From assembly GCA_937927445.1 (NCBI GenBank), contig CALAOB010000107.1:1-39963 (forward strand): a stretch of 39,963 nt of DNA, written 5' to 3'. A model generated the notes under the pieces. That model was not told where the DNA came from, ran no database searches, and saw nothing but the letters and a program-made list of their open reading frames with translations. The DNA comes from an uncultured Oribacterium sp. Lineage in GTDB: Bacteria > Bacillota > Clostridia > Lachnospirales > Lachnospiraceae. A program made the translations under genes and the position numbers. This document shows, piece after piece, positions 15,894 through 23,641 of the stretch. The stretch's first letter is position 1; every line of letters starts with the position of its first letter.

Positions 15894-16901
15894 TCAAAGA
15901 AGAATGATGTTGTGCTCCCGGCAGGTATCGATCATCTCCTGCGGCCAGATGCTGGCCTGTACCTCACCGACATGCGCACGGTTCAGCAGCAGCATGCAGA
16001 GACGTGACTGTCCGATACCACCACCGATGGTGTACGGAAGCTCACCCTCGAGCAGCATCTTATGGTATGGAAGATTTGCGCGATCCTCACACCCCGCCTT
16101 CTTCAGCTGTTCACGCAGCGACGTCTCATCGACACGAATACCCATGGAGCTGATCTCCAGCGCACAGTCAAGCGTCGGATACCAGAACAGGATATCACCA
16201 TTCAGTGCCCAGTCATCATAGTCCGGTGCACGACCATCGTGCGGCTCACCGTTCGACAGCTTATCACCGATGCGGCTGATGAACACACAGCCATGCTCCT
16301 TACAGATCGCGTTCTCGCGCTCCTTCGGCGTCTTGTCCGGGTACATCTGAAGCAGTGTCTCGGAATCGATGAAGTAAATATCATCCGGCAGCTTGTTGAC
16401 CGCATTCGGATACTTGTACCATACCTCATGCTCCATATGCTTGATGATACGGAAGATCATGCGTACCGTACCCTCGAGCGTCGTGGTATTCCGGTCCTCC
16501 TTGTTGATGACCATCTCCCAGTCCCACTGATCGACATAGCAGCTGTGCAGATTATCGAGCTCCTCATCGCGACGGATCGCATTCATGTTGGTATAGAGAC
16601 CCTCGCCCGGCTTGAAGCCGTACTTCTTCAGTGCCATTCTCTTCCACTTCGCCAGCGAATGCACGACCTCGATCGTCTCATCCGGCCACCATGGAACATC
16701 GAAGCTGACCGGACGCTCATAACCATTCAGATTATCATTGAGACCCGAGCTCTTCGCCACGAACAGCGGCGCCGAGATACGGCTGAGATTCATCTCCCGC
16801 CCGAACTCCTTCTGAAATGTATCTCTGATATACTTGATCGCCTCCTGTGTCTCACGCACAGAAAGACGCGGATCATAATCCTTCGGAATGATTAGTCCCA
16901 T
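15894..16901 (-). CDS. asnA: Aspartate--ammonia ligase (asparagine synthetase A)
   Basis: 335 residues; makes asparagine from aspartate, ammonia and ATP. It has the class II aaRS-like fold of AsnA: SRISAPLFVAKSSGLNDNLNGYERPVSF near residue 40, VHSLAKWKRMALKKYGF near 80, GLYTNMNAIRRDEELDNLHSCYVDQWDWE near 100, and motif 3 GGGIGQSRLCMLLL near the end. Length matches the family (about 330). ATG at 16901 preceded by GGGGGTAAAT. It is a single transcript from the promoter at 16970-16998, flanked on both sides by structured elements (A after the stop, B upstream of the promoter). No T-box is seen. Confidence 0.95.
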   Translation of the reverse strand: MGLIIPKDYDPRLSVRETQEAIKYIRDTFQKEFGREMNLSRISAPLFVAKSSGLNDNLNGYERPVSFDVPWWPDETIEVVHSLAKWKRMALKKYGFKPGEGLYTNMNAIRRDEELDNLHSCYVDQWDWEMVINKEDRNTTTLEGTVRMIFRIIKHMEHEVWYKYPNAVNKLPDDIYFIDSETLLQMYPDKTPKERENAICKEHGCVFISRIGDKLSNGEPHDGRAPDYDDWALNGDILFWYPTLDCALEISSMGIRVDETSLREQLKKAGCEDRANLPYHKMLLEGELPYTIGGGIGQSRLCMLLLNRAHVGEVQASIWPQEMIDTCREHNIILL

Positions 16902-16969
16902 ATTTACCCCCTAAATCCGGACATCCTACCATACTTCTGATATTGTCCGCTTAATCTCGATAATTAAAA

Positions 16970-16998
16970 AATGTAGCACGCGTGCACTTTATATGCAA
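16970..16998 (-). promoter_or_regulatory. Promoter of asnA
   Basis: Minus strand: -35 TTGCAT (16993-16998), 17-bp spacer, -10 TACATT (16970-16975), giving a leader of about 60 bases. Confidence 0.5.
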
Positions 16999-17030
16999 GT
17001 TCTTTTCGTGAGGGCTGAAACGTAGTTGTA

Positions 17031-17203
17031 TCGAAGGCCCGGAGGGGAGAGGTCAGATACCATACGAAGAGACGGTGAAAAATCAAGCCTGTCTCTCTTA
17101 GCGGCACTTAGAGTAATTTTTCCTTAGCCGCTTAGAGAGGCAGACTTAGAGTTTTCCCGTCTCGTAGTACTGCGTATCTGACCTCTCCCCTCCGGGCCTT
17201 CGA
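17031..17203. repeat. Full structured hairpin element B
   Basis: 173 bp. A perfect 30-bp outer stem (17031-17060 with 17174-17203, starting TCGAAGGCCCGG) encloses a 7-bp stem GAGACGG/CCGTCTC and an inner stem near GTCTCTCTTAGCGGC. Shared loop blocks: CCATACGAAGAG, GTGAAAAATCAAGCC, CTTAGAGTTTTCC and CGTAGTACTGCGT. It begins two bases beyond the stop codon of the DUF4186 gene and ends upstream of the asnA promoter, so it belongs to the 3' region of the HD/DUF5131/DUF4186 operon. Confidence 0.75.
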
Positions 17204-17205
17204 TT

Positions 17206-17553
17206 TTATGTTTTCATCTCCCGATCGATCCAGCACATCAGCACCGAAACGATGTAGCACTGCTCGGCGTCACTGAGCGCCCGATGCGCCGGGATGTGAT
17301 GCCATTTCGAGAGGCAGCCACGACAGCAGCAGCCGGTGGCATGCTGCGCGATGAAGACCGGGTGCCCCCGCCACGGGGTCTGTTTCCCATCATTCCGCGG
17401 CTCTGCCGGTGCCAGCCGCTCCCGGATGAAATCCCACGCATGCTCCTCAATCTTCGCCCGCCCCTGCTTCTCGAAGTAGGCGTGCTCCTGCTTCCGAAGA
17501 TGAAAGCTCGAACGAAACTTACTCTGACTGAGCCGCTCGAACAGACGCGCCAT
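17206..17553 (-). CDS. DUF4186 family protein
   Basis: 115 residues from the ATG at 17553. LFERLSQSKFRSSFHLRKQEHAY, the DFIRERLAPAEPRNDGKQTPWRGHPVFIAQHATGCCCRGCLSKWH block and the ALSDAEQCYIVSVLMCWI tail are the DUF4186 hallmark. The HATGCCCRGCL segment with several Cys and His suggests a metal or redox site, but function is unknown. It begins seven bases after the DUF5131 stop; GGAGGT lies 16 bases upstream of the ATG, rather far, so coupling to the preceding gene may matter. Last gene of a three-gene operon. Confidence 0.85.
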   Translation of the reverse strand: MARLFERLSQSKFRSSFHLRKQEHAYFEKQGRAKIEEHAWDFIRERLAPAEPRNDGKQTPWRGHPVFIAQHATGCCCRGCLSKWHHIPAHRALSDAEQCYIVSVLMCWIDREMKT

Positions 17554-17560
17554 CGCCTGG

Positions 17561-18490
17561 TCAGGGATGACCTCCGTCCTCGGCGAGGCGCAACGACTCC
17601 TGGAGAAACTGCACCTGCGCACTGGATTTCCGCGCCCGCTCACTCTCCTCGAGCTGCCGATGATCCTCGGCACTGGCCCCCTGGTAATCATCATCGTCAT
17701 CCGAAACCTCAATCGTATAGTGCAGATTCTTCACACTCGGATGCTCCAGCGAGCCGAAAAACGTCGGATCCTCGTCCTCCGGACGCGCATTTTCCTGCGC
17801 TGTTTCCTCCCCATCCTCGAAGGGATTGAAGCTCACCGCCGTAAACCCATCCGCATCCGGCATCGCGGCTCCTACAGCTGCCATCGATTCTCCACGGTTC
17901 GTGTCCCCATCCATACAGTCAAACATCGACGGCGCATGTCCCATCGCTTCCCATTCCGTCTGTATGGACCTTCTGCCTGCGTCGCTTCGCTGCGGCTTTC
18001 GCATCTCCATGGACGCCGTGTCGGCCTTCGCCGCCTGTCCTGCGTCCCCGGACATCTCCTCGGCCAATGTCGGCACCGGCGCGTTCATCGCGAGGCAGAT
18101 CGGAAAATACTCCATCTCTGCCTTCGCCGCCTGCGAGGCCTGCAGTTTCGCCGGAATATGGAACACCCGTCCCTTCATCTGAAAGTTCGCGCCGGTCCCC
18201 GCAAAGTGAAACGGCACCTCCGCCGCGATACACTGCTTCCGAAGCCCCTGCACGAAGGCGAAGTCCAGCACCGCACCATCCGCCGCGGGGTCACCCGCCA
18301 CCTGCACCGCCATAATCTGTCCGGTCGATAGCATTGGCCTGAGATCGACCGCCTCCGACAGCCGCTCCGCGTAGAGCAGCACAGAGCGCGGTGCGAGTGC
18401 GCTCCGATCGAGCGCCTGCCAATGCTGGTCCGCCGACGCCTGTGTTGAGATTTCAATCGATGGCTGCCGTTCCGGCTCGTAATCTTTCAT
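17561..18490 (-). CDS. DUF5131 (phage Gp37/Gp68)-like protein, C-terminal half only, with acidic tail
   Basis: 309 residues. Residues about 15-120 match the C-terminal half of DUF5131: LLYAERLSEAVDLRPML, QIMAVQVAGD, ADGAVLDFAFVQGLRKQCIAAEVPFHFAGTG, FQMKGRVFHIPAKLQASQAAKAEM. The N-terminal half typical of the family (TxWNPxxGC with a CxxC-type Cys cluster) is absent, although the start is sound: ATG at 18490, one base after the upstream stop, with GCAGGT. The remaining ~180 residues are low-complexity and acidic (GEETAQENARPEDEDPTFF; SDDDDDYQG). Probably a regulatory or binding derivative, or a decayed gene; function unknown. Confidence 0.6.
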   Translation of the reverse strand: MKDYEPERQPSIEISTQASADQHWQALDRSALAPRSVLLYAERLSEAVDLRPMLSTGQIMAVQVAGDPAADGAVLDFAFVQGLRKQCIAAEVPFHFAGTGANFQMKGRVFHIPAKLQASQAAKAEMEYFPICLAMNAPVPTLAEEMSGDAGQAAKADTASMEMRKPQRSDAGRRSIQTEWEAMGHAPSMFDCMDGDTNRGESMAAVGAAMPDADGFTAVSFNPFEDGEETAQENARPEDEDPTFFGSLEHPSVKNLHYTIEVSDDDDDYQGASAEDHRQLEESERARKSSAQVQFLQESLRLAEDGGHP

Positions 18491-18491
18491 C

Positions 18492-19067
18492 TTACCTGCC
18501 CTCTGCGATCTTCTTCCGCGTTTCCTCGTCGATCACGTCGCGAAGCTTCTGAATCGTCTTCGAAAACTTCATATTTTCCGCACCGTACGTGAGCTGCAGC
18601 TCACGCTCGAGCGGGAGCCAGGTGCTGAGCTTCGCCTCATCGTGCTGCACCACCGCCTCGATCTTATCGAAAGCCTTGTAGATGCGCGCCTCGGTCGTTT
18701 CGAGCGCCTCCATCTCCTCCCAGAGCGCCGGCAGCTCCGTGTCAAACGGTGCCGGCATCGAGCGGAACCAGTCGAGCAGGATGTCCGACTCCTTCACCGA
18801 ATCCGCGTCCGTCTTGTAGAACGACGGGATATCGCCGGTGAAGGCTTCGCCGAGGTCATGGATGATGCACATCCGAAGCACCTTGTCGAGGTCGGCCTGA
18901 GGAAACTCCTTTTTCAGCTCGTGGCTGTACATGAGCACCATGAACGCCAGCCGCCAGCTGTGCTCTGCCACCGACTCGTGCCGGTCCTGCGAGGTCCAGC
19001 TGTGCCGCGTATTATTTTTCAGCATCTCCGCGCGATGCATGATATCCAGAAATTCGAATTCCGTCAT
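18492..19067 (-). CDS. HD-domain phosphohydrolase, YfbR-like 5'-deoxynucleotidase
   Basis: 191 residues. Metal-binding HD pattern: first His in RHESVAEHSWRLAFM (two His near 29 and 36), the paired HD in MCIIHDLGEAFTGDIPSF (about 69-70), and a distal Asp in AFDKIEAVVQHDEAK. This matches YfbR/YGK1-type enzymes that dephosphorylate deoxynucleoside monophosphates. Start ATG at 19067. It is first in a tight operon; its stop is followed after one base by the DUF5131 start. A nucleotide-metabolism role for the two DUF partners is a possible reading, nothing more. Confidence 0.8.
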   Translation of the reverse strand: MTEFEFLDIMHRAEMLKNNTRHSWTSQDRHESVAEHSWRLAFMVLMYSHELKKEFPQADLDKVLRMCIIHDLGEAFTGDIPSFYKTDADSVKESDILLDWFRSMPAPFDTELPALWEEMEALETTEARIYKAFDKIEAVVQHDEAKLSTWLPLERELQLTYGAENMKFSKTIQKLRDVIDEETRKKIAEGR

Positions 19068-19196
19068 ATCTCTCCTTCATTCACCCGACGACCCTATGTG
19101 CGATCAGGCAGATTCTTTCAACGCAGGATTGAAACCGCATTTCGTATCCAGCCCTGCCTGCCGATGCCAATGCTTCCGTCCTTTTCTCAGATGGCG

Positions 19197-19991
19197 TCAC
19201 TCCGCTTCGTCGGAAGCGCTGGAAAACGCCGTCCATGGGAACTCCGCCGGTGGCGCTGCCGTGAAGCAGAGTTCCTTCTTTTCCTTCGCATCATAAAACG
19301 AAAGCGTCCGGCAGAACAGCGCGAGGTGCGGACTCCGCACCCGCGAACCATACTTCCCGTCCCCGACGAGCGGCAGCTTCCGCGCCGCGAACTGACAGCG
19401 GATCTGATGAAAGCGCCCCGTCTGCAGCTCCACCTCGACGAGTGCGAGCGATGTCGAGGCCTCAGCTTCCGCCTGCACGAACTTCGGCGCTGCCAACTGT
19501 ACCTGCGTCGGATTCGTTTCAACTCCCTCCGCCGGCTTCGCCTGATTCGACACATCGTTCGAAACCGAGGCCTGCGTCTCCAGCACCCGGTATGCGAGTG
19601 ACGCCTCCTTCACGCCGGCGCGTTTCCGCTTCACCGGAAACATCTTCTGCTTCATCTTATCCTTATAGAGAAGGTCCTGCATCTCCCCGCTTGCCGGCTC
19701 CGGCACACCCGGAACGACGCAGAGATAGCTCTTCCGCAGCCGGTTCTCCGTCAGCTGACGACTGAGCTCGCCCGCCGTCCGGCGATTCCGTGCCAGCACC
19801 AGCAGTCCCGACGCCGCCTGATCGAGCCGGTGCACGACATAATAATCCGCTGCCCGATCTCCGTTCTGCTCCGCAAGCAACCCCGGCAGATCGTGCTCCG
19901 AATCCTCACCAGCCGCCTTACAGACGACCACATACTCCGCTGTCTGATGAATGATCTTCATGTCTTCGTCTTCTTTCCCGGTTCCGCTCAT
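19197..19991 (-). CDS. RluA/RluD-family pseudouridine synthase
   Basis: 264 residues. Catalytic motif YVVHRLDQAASGLLVLARN with the essential Asp near residue 52, then KSYLCVVPG, and the C-terminal ELQTGRFHQIRCQFAARKLPLVGDGKYG block. No S4 domain, so it is an RluA/YjbO-like form rather than RluD proper; the RNA site is unknown. A variable insert near 150-175 is rich in Val, Asn and Ala. The ATG at 19991 overlaps the stop of the upstream small gene as ATGA, which favours this start by coupling; a later ATG (MKIIHQ, 19961) is the alternative. Confidence 0.85.
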   Translation of the reverse strand: MSGTGKEDEDMKIIHQTAEYVVVCKAAGEDSEHDLPGLLAEQNGDRAADYYVVHRLDQAASGLLVLARNRRTAGELSRQLTENRLRKSYLCVVPGVPEPASGEMQDLLYKDKMKQKMFPVKRKRAGVKEASLAYRVLETQASVSNDVSNQAKPAEGVETNPTQVQLAAPKFVQAEAEASTSLALVEVELQTGRFHQIRCQFAARKLPLVGDGKYGSRVRSPHLALFCRTLSFYDAKEKKELCFTAAPPAEFPWTAFSSASDEAE

Positions 19992-20236
19992 TTGCGGACG
20001 CCGCTGGCGGATAAACGTGCTTTACTTTTCGCCTTCTTATCCTTATCCCGCTCATCCGCGAACTTCTCGAGGCTCGTGATATGGTTGCAGTACTCCGACG
20101 CCGCGCAGGACGCGCAGCCCTTGTAGCCGGAGCAGCCATCCTTCCCGAGATCCTCCTTCTTCATCGCATGACGGAAAATATAGACCGTCAGCGCTGCGAT
20201 ACCCACGATCAGTAAAATTGCAATCGGTAAATTCAT
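19988..20236 (-). CDS. FeoB-associated Cys-rich membrane protein
   Basis: 82 residues. One N-terminal membrane segment (about 3-20) is followed by a short Cys cluster GCSGYKGCASCAASEYC (about 34-50) and a Lys-rich tail. This is the plan of the FeoB-associated Cys-rich family that usually sits next to the ferrous iron transporter FeoB; no feo gene is in the window. ATG at 20236 with GGAGG-like sequence upstream. It overlaps the pseudouridine synthase start by four bases (ATGA). Confidence 0.75.
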   Translation of the reverse strand: MNLPIAILLIVGIAALTVYIFRHAMKKEDLGKDGCSGYKGCASCAASEYCNHITSLEKFADERDKDKKAKSKARLSASGVRK

Positions 20237-20332
20237 TCCGTTTCCTCCATTTGATCCGCACTATCCCGCGCTCCACAGCGGGACCAGACTTCCACATCAG
20301 CCTGTCCATCCGTCGGCCAATGCTGTCGTTCA

Positions 20333-21208
20333 CTACTTCAGCATGATAAATACACCATTGTTTCCCCGGAGCCCATGCGTGTAGCGATGGCTGAACAGCA
20401 ACTCCGGATTACAGTTCGTACAGATATCCGTCGTACTGATCTGTGCCGCCGGCACGCCCGCTTCCTCGAGCACGATGCGGTTCGCCGCCCAGAGATCGAG
20501 ATGATACTTCTGCTCGCCGGCTGCATTGAGGTCATCGTCGCGCAGAATCTCCGCAGCATGTCCCGGAAAGGCTTCCACAAAATGCTGCGCCACATCCTCG
20601 GAGACCTCATAGCAGTCCCGGCAGATGCTCGGACCGATGGCACAGATGAGATTCGAAGGTACTGTCCCGTAGGTCGACTGCATTGCCCGAATCGTGACCT
20701 CACCCATACGCTTAACCGTCCCGCGCCAGCCCGAGTGACTCGCACCGATCGCGTGATGCACCGGATCCACGAACAGCAGCGGCACACAGTCCGCCGCGAA
20801 GATCCCGAGGGCGAGTCCCGGCACATCCGTGATCAGACCATCGACGTCATCGTACGGACGCTCCCGCACGACGCCGTAGCCCGCATCCGCTGCGGTGACG
20901 ACCCGGACATTCGTCGTATGCGTCTGCTTCGTGAGCACCATGTGCGCCTCATCCGTCCCAAGCACCGCGGCCATCCGGTGGAAGTTCTCGCGCACACGCG
21001 CATCCTCATCGCCATGGCCGAAGCGCAGATTCATCGAGGAAAAGATGCCCTGGCTCGTCCCGCCGATCCGCGTCGAAAACGCATGCTCAACGATCCCCGT
21101 CGCCCGGATCGCCGGCACCTGCATATAGAGGAGCTCGCTTCCATCCGGATTTTCTGTTTTTATGATATCCATGACGGGCGTAGCGCCCGTCCGCCTGATC
21201 TTCAACAT
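20333..21208 (-). CDS. pgeF: Peptidoglycan editing factor / YfiH-type Cu oxidase-like protein
   Basis: Up to 291 residues. It has FSTRIGGTSQGIFSSMNL near 45, the ADCVPLLFVDP site (Cys and His cluster) near 140, ASHSGWRGTVKRMG near 157 and CAIGPSICRDCYEVSEDV near 185. The His-Cys-His metal site of YfiH/LACC1 proteins is complete. Members act on purine nucleosides or remove L-Ser-containing wall errors; both are reported for the family. The start is uncertain: the ATG at 21208 and the ATG at 21172 both lack a clear SD, and the stretch between encodes a perfect 8-bp hairpin (GACGGGCG, CTA, CGCCCGTC). Confidence 0.85.
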   Translation of the reverse strand: MLKIRRTGATPVMDIIKTENPDGSELLYMQVPAIRATGIVEHAFSTRIGGTSQGIFSSMNLRFGHGDEDARVRENFHRMAAVLGTDEAHMVLTKQTHTTNVRVVTAADAGYGVVRERPYDDVDGLITDVPGLALGIFAADCVPLLFVDPVHHAIGASHSGWRGTVKRMGEVTIRAMQSTYGTVPSNLICAIGPSICRDCYEVSEDVAQHFVEAFPGHAAEILRDDDLNAAGEQKYHLDLWAANRIVLEEAGVPAAQISTTDICTNCNPELLFSHRYTHGLRGNNGVFIMLK

Positions 21209-21246
21209 AGAGCATACTTTAGCATAAAACAGAAATCAGCACAAAC

Positions 21247-21272
21247 AAAAAGCTTCAGGAAAACCTGAAGCT
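21247..21272 (-). terminator. Terminator after the tRNA-Glu genes
   Basis: Perfect 9-bp stem AGCTTCAGG with CCTGAAGCT, loop AAAA, T run on the minus strand at 21247-21250. It ends the tRNA transcript just before the pgeF start. Confidence 0.9.
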
Positions 21273-21279
21273 CATGAAG

Positions 21280-21351
21280 TGACGGATCCGGGAATCGAAC
21301 CCGGGATTCAGCCGTGAGAGGGCTGCGTCTTAGCCTCTTGACCAATCCGCC
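21280..21351 (-). tRNA. tRNA-Glu (anticodon CUC), copy 1
   Basis: 72 bases on the minus strand. Acceptor GGCGGAT pairs with ATCCGTC (one G-U), the anticodon arm CAGCC/GGCTG has loop CTCTCAC with anticodon CTC, and the T arm is CCGGG-TTCGAAT-CCCGG. Discriminator A; CCA is not encoded. Confidence 0.92.
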
Positions 21352-21371
21352 ATGTAATATAAAGTTTTAAG

Positions 21372-21443
21372 TGACGGATCCGGGAATCGAACCCGGGATT
21401 CAGCCGTGAGAGGGCTGCGTCTTAGCCTCTTGACCAATCCGCC
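21372..21443 (-). tRNA. tRNA-Glu (anticodon CUC), copy 2
   Basis: Identical to copy 1 over all 72 bases, 20 bp upstream of it on the minus strand, and evidently co-transcribed. No UUC-decoding tRNA-Glu is seen here. Confidence 0.92.
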
Positions 21444-21549
21444 ATATTTGTGTCGCTCAAGGCGACTCGATTAATATACCAGCCTCGATTCTGAAAGTCA
21501 ACCACTTTTTGAAATTATTTCAATAACCGGCAGACCACGAACTGACAGA

Positions 21550-21600
21550 ATCGAGGCCCCGAAGTACTGTGTTTCTGATGTCAGCCCTCCGGGGCTCGAT
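21550..21600. repeat. Half-copy C of the structured hairpin family
   Basis: Outer stem ATCGAGGCCCCG (21550-21561) with CGGGGCTCGAT (21590-21600), one bulged G. The loop keeps the right-hand block GAAGTACTGTGT and the right outer stem TGATGTCAGCCCTCC. The left-hand CCATACG block and inner stems are missing. It lies six bases beyond the aroA stop codon. Confidence 0.55.
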
Positions 21601-21605
21601 GATCG

Positions 21606-22931
21606 TCACAACAGATGATTCAGGTCATCGTAAAACATCGGATAGGAAATACTGATGCAGTCCGCGTCGAGGAGCTCGCCGGCGGTGCGCTCATCGCCGG
21701 CGAGGGCGAGGACCGCAAAGGTCATCGCGATGCGGTGGTCCTTATGCGTGTCGATGGTGCCGGAGCCTACCCGAAGGCTGCTGCCCTGCCCCTCGATAAT
21801 CATGCCATCTTCCGTTTCCTCTGCGGTGATGCCGAGTGCCCGCAGGCCCTCGACCATCACGGCGATGCGGTTTGATTCCTTCACCTTCAGTTCCTGTGCG
21901 TCACGGAAGACCGTACGCCCGCTTGCACCCGCGGCGACCGCGGCGATGACCGGCAACTCATCGATGAGACGCGGGATCATCGCACCCGAGATTTCGGTGC
22001 CATGAAGCGCACTGTAGCGGACATGGATATCCGCGACGTCCTCGAAGCCGGCGAGCCGACGGTTCTCCAGCGTGATGTCCGCCCCCATCGCGGCATACGC
22101 ATCGAGGATGCCCGCACGGGTCTCATTGATCCCGACGTTACGGATCAGCACATCCGAACCCGGCACAAGCAGCGCCGCCGAGATGAAGTAGGCCGCCGAA
22201 GAGATGTCCCCCGGTACCTCCAGGGTCTCCGACAGCGCGCTGAGCTTCGCCCCCGGCTGCAGCGTGACCTCGGCCCGTCCATCCGGAAGCACCCGGGTGG
22301 AGACATTGGCCCCCAGCGCACGTAACATACGCTCACTATGGTCGCGGGACAGGGCCGGCTCGATGACCGTGGTCGGACCGTCGGCGTAGAGACCGGCAAA
22401 AAGGATCGAGGACTTCACCTGGGCACTGGCGACCGGGGAGTGATACGTGATCCCGTGCAGCTTCTGTCCGTGGATCGCGAGCGGCGCGCAGCCGTTCTCA
22501 CGGATCGAGCGGATGTCTGCACCCATCTCCTGAAGCGGGATCATGATGCGCTTCATCGGACGCTTCTGTATGCTCTCATCGCCGGTCAGCTCGGAGTCGA
22601 AATCCTGCGCAGACAGTATGCCGGAAATAAGCCGCGTTGTGGTACCGGAGTTTCCGCAGTCGAGCATCCCATCCGGCTTCTGTAAACCACGAAGACCGCG
22701 GCCGTGAATCACGACCTCGGTCTCACTCTGGCTAAGCTCGATGGCGATACCCATACGTCGGAAGCAGCCGATCGTCGAGAGACAGTCCGCACCATTCAGG
22801 AAACCGGTCACGTGGGTGTCACCCTCGCTGAGGGCACCCAGCATGACGGCGCGATGTGAAATGCTCTTGTCTCCCGGAACCGTCAGGCTCCCCCTCAGGG
22901 GATGCTGTGCTGCATGTATGGTTTTCTTCAT
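21606..22931 (-). CDS. aroA: 3-phosphoshikimate 1-carboxyvinyltransferase (EPSP synthase)
   Basis: 441 residues; joins shikimate-3-phosphate and PEP in the chorismate pathway. Seen: PGDKSISHRAVMLGAL near residue 19, LDCGNSGTTTRLISG near 90, SAQVKSSILFAGLYA near 168, ELPVIAAVAA near 318, KVKESNRI near 348 and DTHKDHRIAMTFAV near 392. All these ligand-binding blocks are intact. It is a class II-like sequence (GNSGTTTRLISG). The ATG at 22931 shares its A with the stop of the upstream gene (TGATG). The operon is therefore cytidylate-kinase-like then aroA. No other shikimate genes are in the window. Confidence 0.95.
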   Translation of the reverse strand: MKKTIHAAQHPLRGSLTVPGDKSISHRAVMLGALSEGDTHVTGFLNGADCLSTIGCFRRMGIAIELSQSETEVVIHGRGLRGLQKPDGMLDCGNSGTTTRLISGILSAQDFDSELTGDESIQKRPMKRIMIPLQEMGADIRSIRENGCAPLAIHGQKLHGITYHSPVASAQVKSSILFAGLYADGPTTVIEPALSRDHSERMLRALGANVSTRVLPDGRAEVTLQPGAKLSALSETLEVPGDISSAAYFISAALLVPGSDVLIRNVGINETRAGILDAYAAMGADITLENRRLAGFEDVADIHVRYSALHGTEISGAMIPRLIDELPVIAAVAAGASGRTVFRDAQELKVKESNRIAVMVEGLRALGITAEETEDGMIIEGQGSSLRVGSGTIDTHKDHRIAMTFAVLALAGDERTAGELLDADCISISYPMFYDDLNHLL

Positions 22932-23569
22932 CAGTCGATAAATCCTCTCATCGTCATGTAGTTCTTCATCAGGACTTCCATCTCGTCGAAGTCGATGCGG
23001 CTCGCGTTGATCATCAGATCATAGTTGTCCGGCTGCATCCAGTCCTCACCGGTATAGTACTTATGGTAGTCCCTCCGCTCCTTATCGATCTTCCGGATGC
23101 GGCGGAGAGCCTCCTCTTCGTTGACCTTATCGTAGTCCATCACACGCTTGATGCGGGTCACGAGATCGGCATAGACGAAAAGATCCACGTGGTTCTCCAT
23201 ATCGGCCTCGGTCAGGATGTAGTTACTGCAGCGACCGGCGATGATGCAGCTCTCCTTCTCAGCGATGTCACGGATCACCTCCGCCTGGAAGCGGAACAGG
23301 TTCTCCGGAGAGACGATGTTCTCCTGGGTATTCGGCTTCCCGATGTCCGGCTTCAGACCGTACAGTGCCTTAAACAGGAAGTTCCGTCCGGCCTTCTCGT
23401 CCGCCATCCGGAAATACTGCTCACCGATCGCAGTCTTCTCCGAGGTGAGCTTCAGAATGTCATCATCATAAAAATGAATGCCGAGGTCCTCCGCGAGACG
23501 CTTACCTACGAGGCGTCCGCCGGAACCATACTGTCTGCCGATCGTAATGACGAATTGCTTCTTAATCAT
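22931..23569 (-). CDS. Cytidylate kinase-like family protein
   Basis: 212 residues. It begins FVITIGRQYGSGGRLVGKRLAEDLGI, a P-loop variant (GRQYGSGG) of the PF13189 cytidylate-kinase-like family, and has IIAGRCSNYIL near 105 and RIKRVMDYDKV near 135. True CMP kinase (Cmk) differs, so the substrate is not certain. The ATG at 23569 has AGGAGG seven bases upstream. It overlaps the aroA start by one base. In Clostridia this family is common and often near unrelated genes. Confidence 0.85.
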   Translation of the reverse strand: MIKKQFVITIGRQYGSGGRLVGKRLAEDLGIHFYDDDILKLTSEKTAIGEQYFRMADEKAGRNFLFKALYGLKPDIGKPNTQENIVSPENLFRFQAEVIRDIAEKESCIIAGRCSNYILTEADMENHVDLFVYADLVTRIKRVMDYDKVNEEEALRRIRKIDKERRDYHKYYTGEDWMQPDNYDLMINASRIDFDEMEVLMKNYMTMRGFID

Positions 23570-23605
23570 AGTTGCCTCCTGATGTGATTACCTGTTGATA
23601 CTATA

Positions 23606-23635
23606 ATTATATACCATTTGAAACCCGCGTTACAA
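23606..23635 (-). promoter_or_regulatory. Promoter of the cytidylate-kinase-like/aroA operon
   Basis: Minus strand: -35 TTGTAA (23630-23635), 18-bp spacer, -10 TATAAT (23606-23611). Confidence 0.6.
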
Positions 23636-23641
23636 TATTTA

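Noticed and set aside
15655..17203. 5S rRNA-like segment (CCATACG ... GTACTG similarity)
   Set aside because: Short similarity to 5S helix IV/V and loop E is present, but strand order is reversed and the rest of 5S is absent. A common loop-E type motif explains it better.
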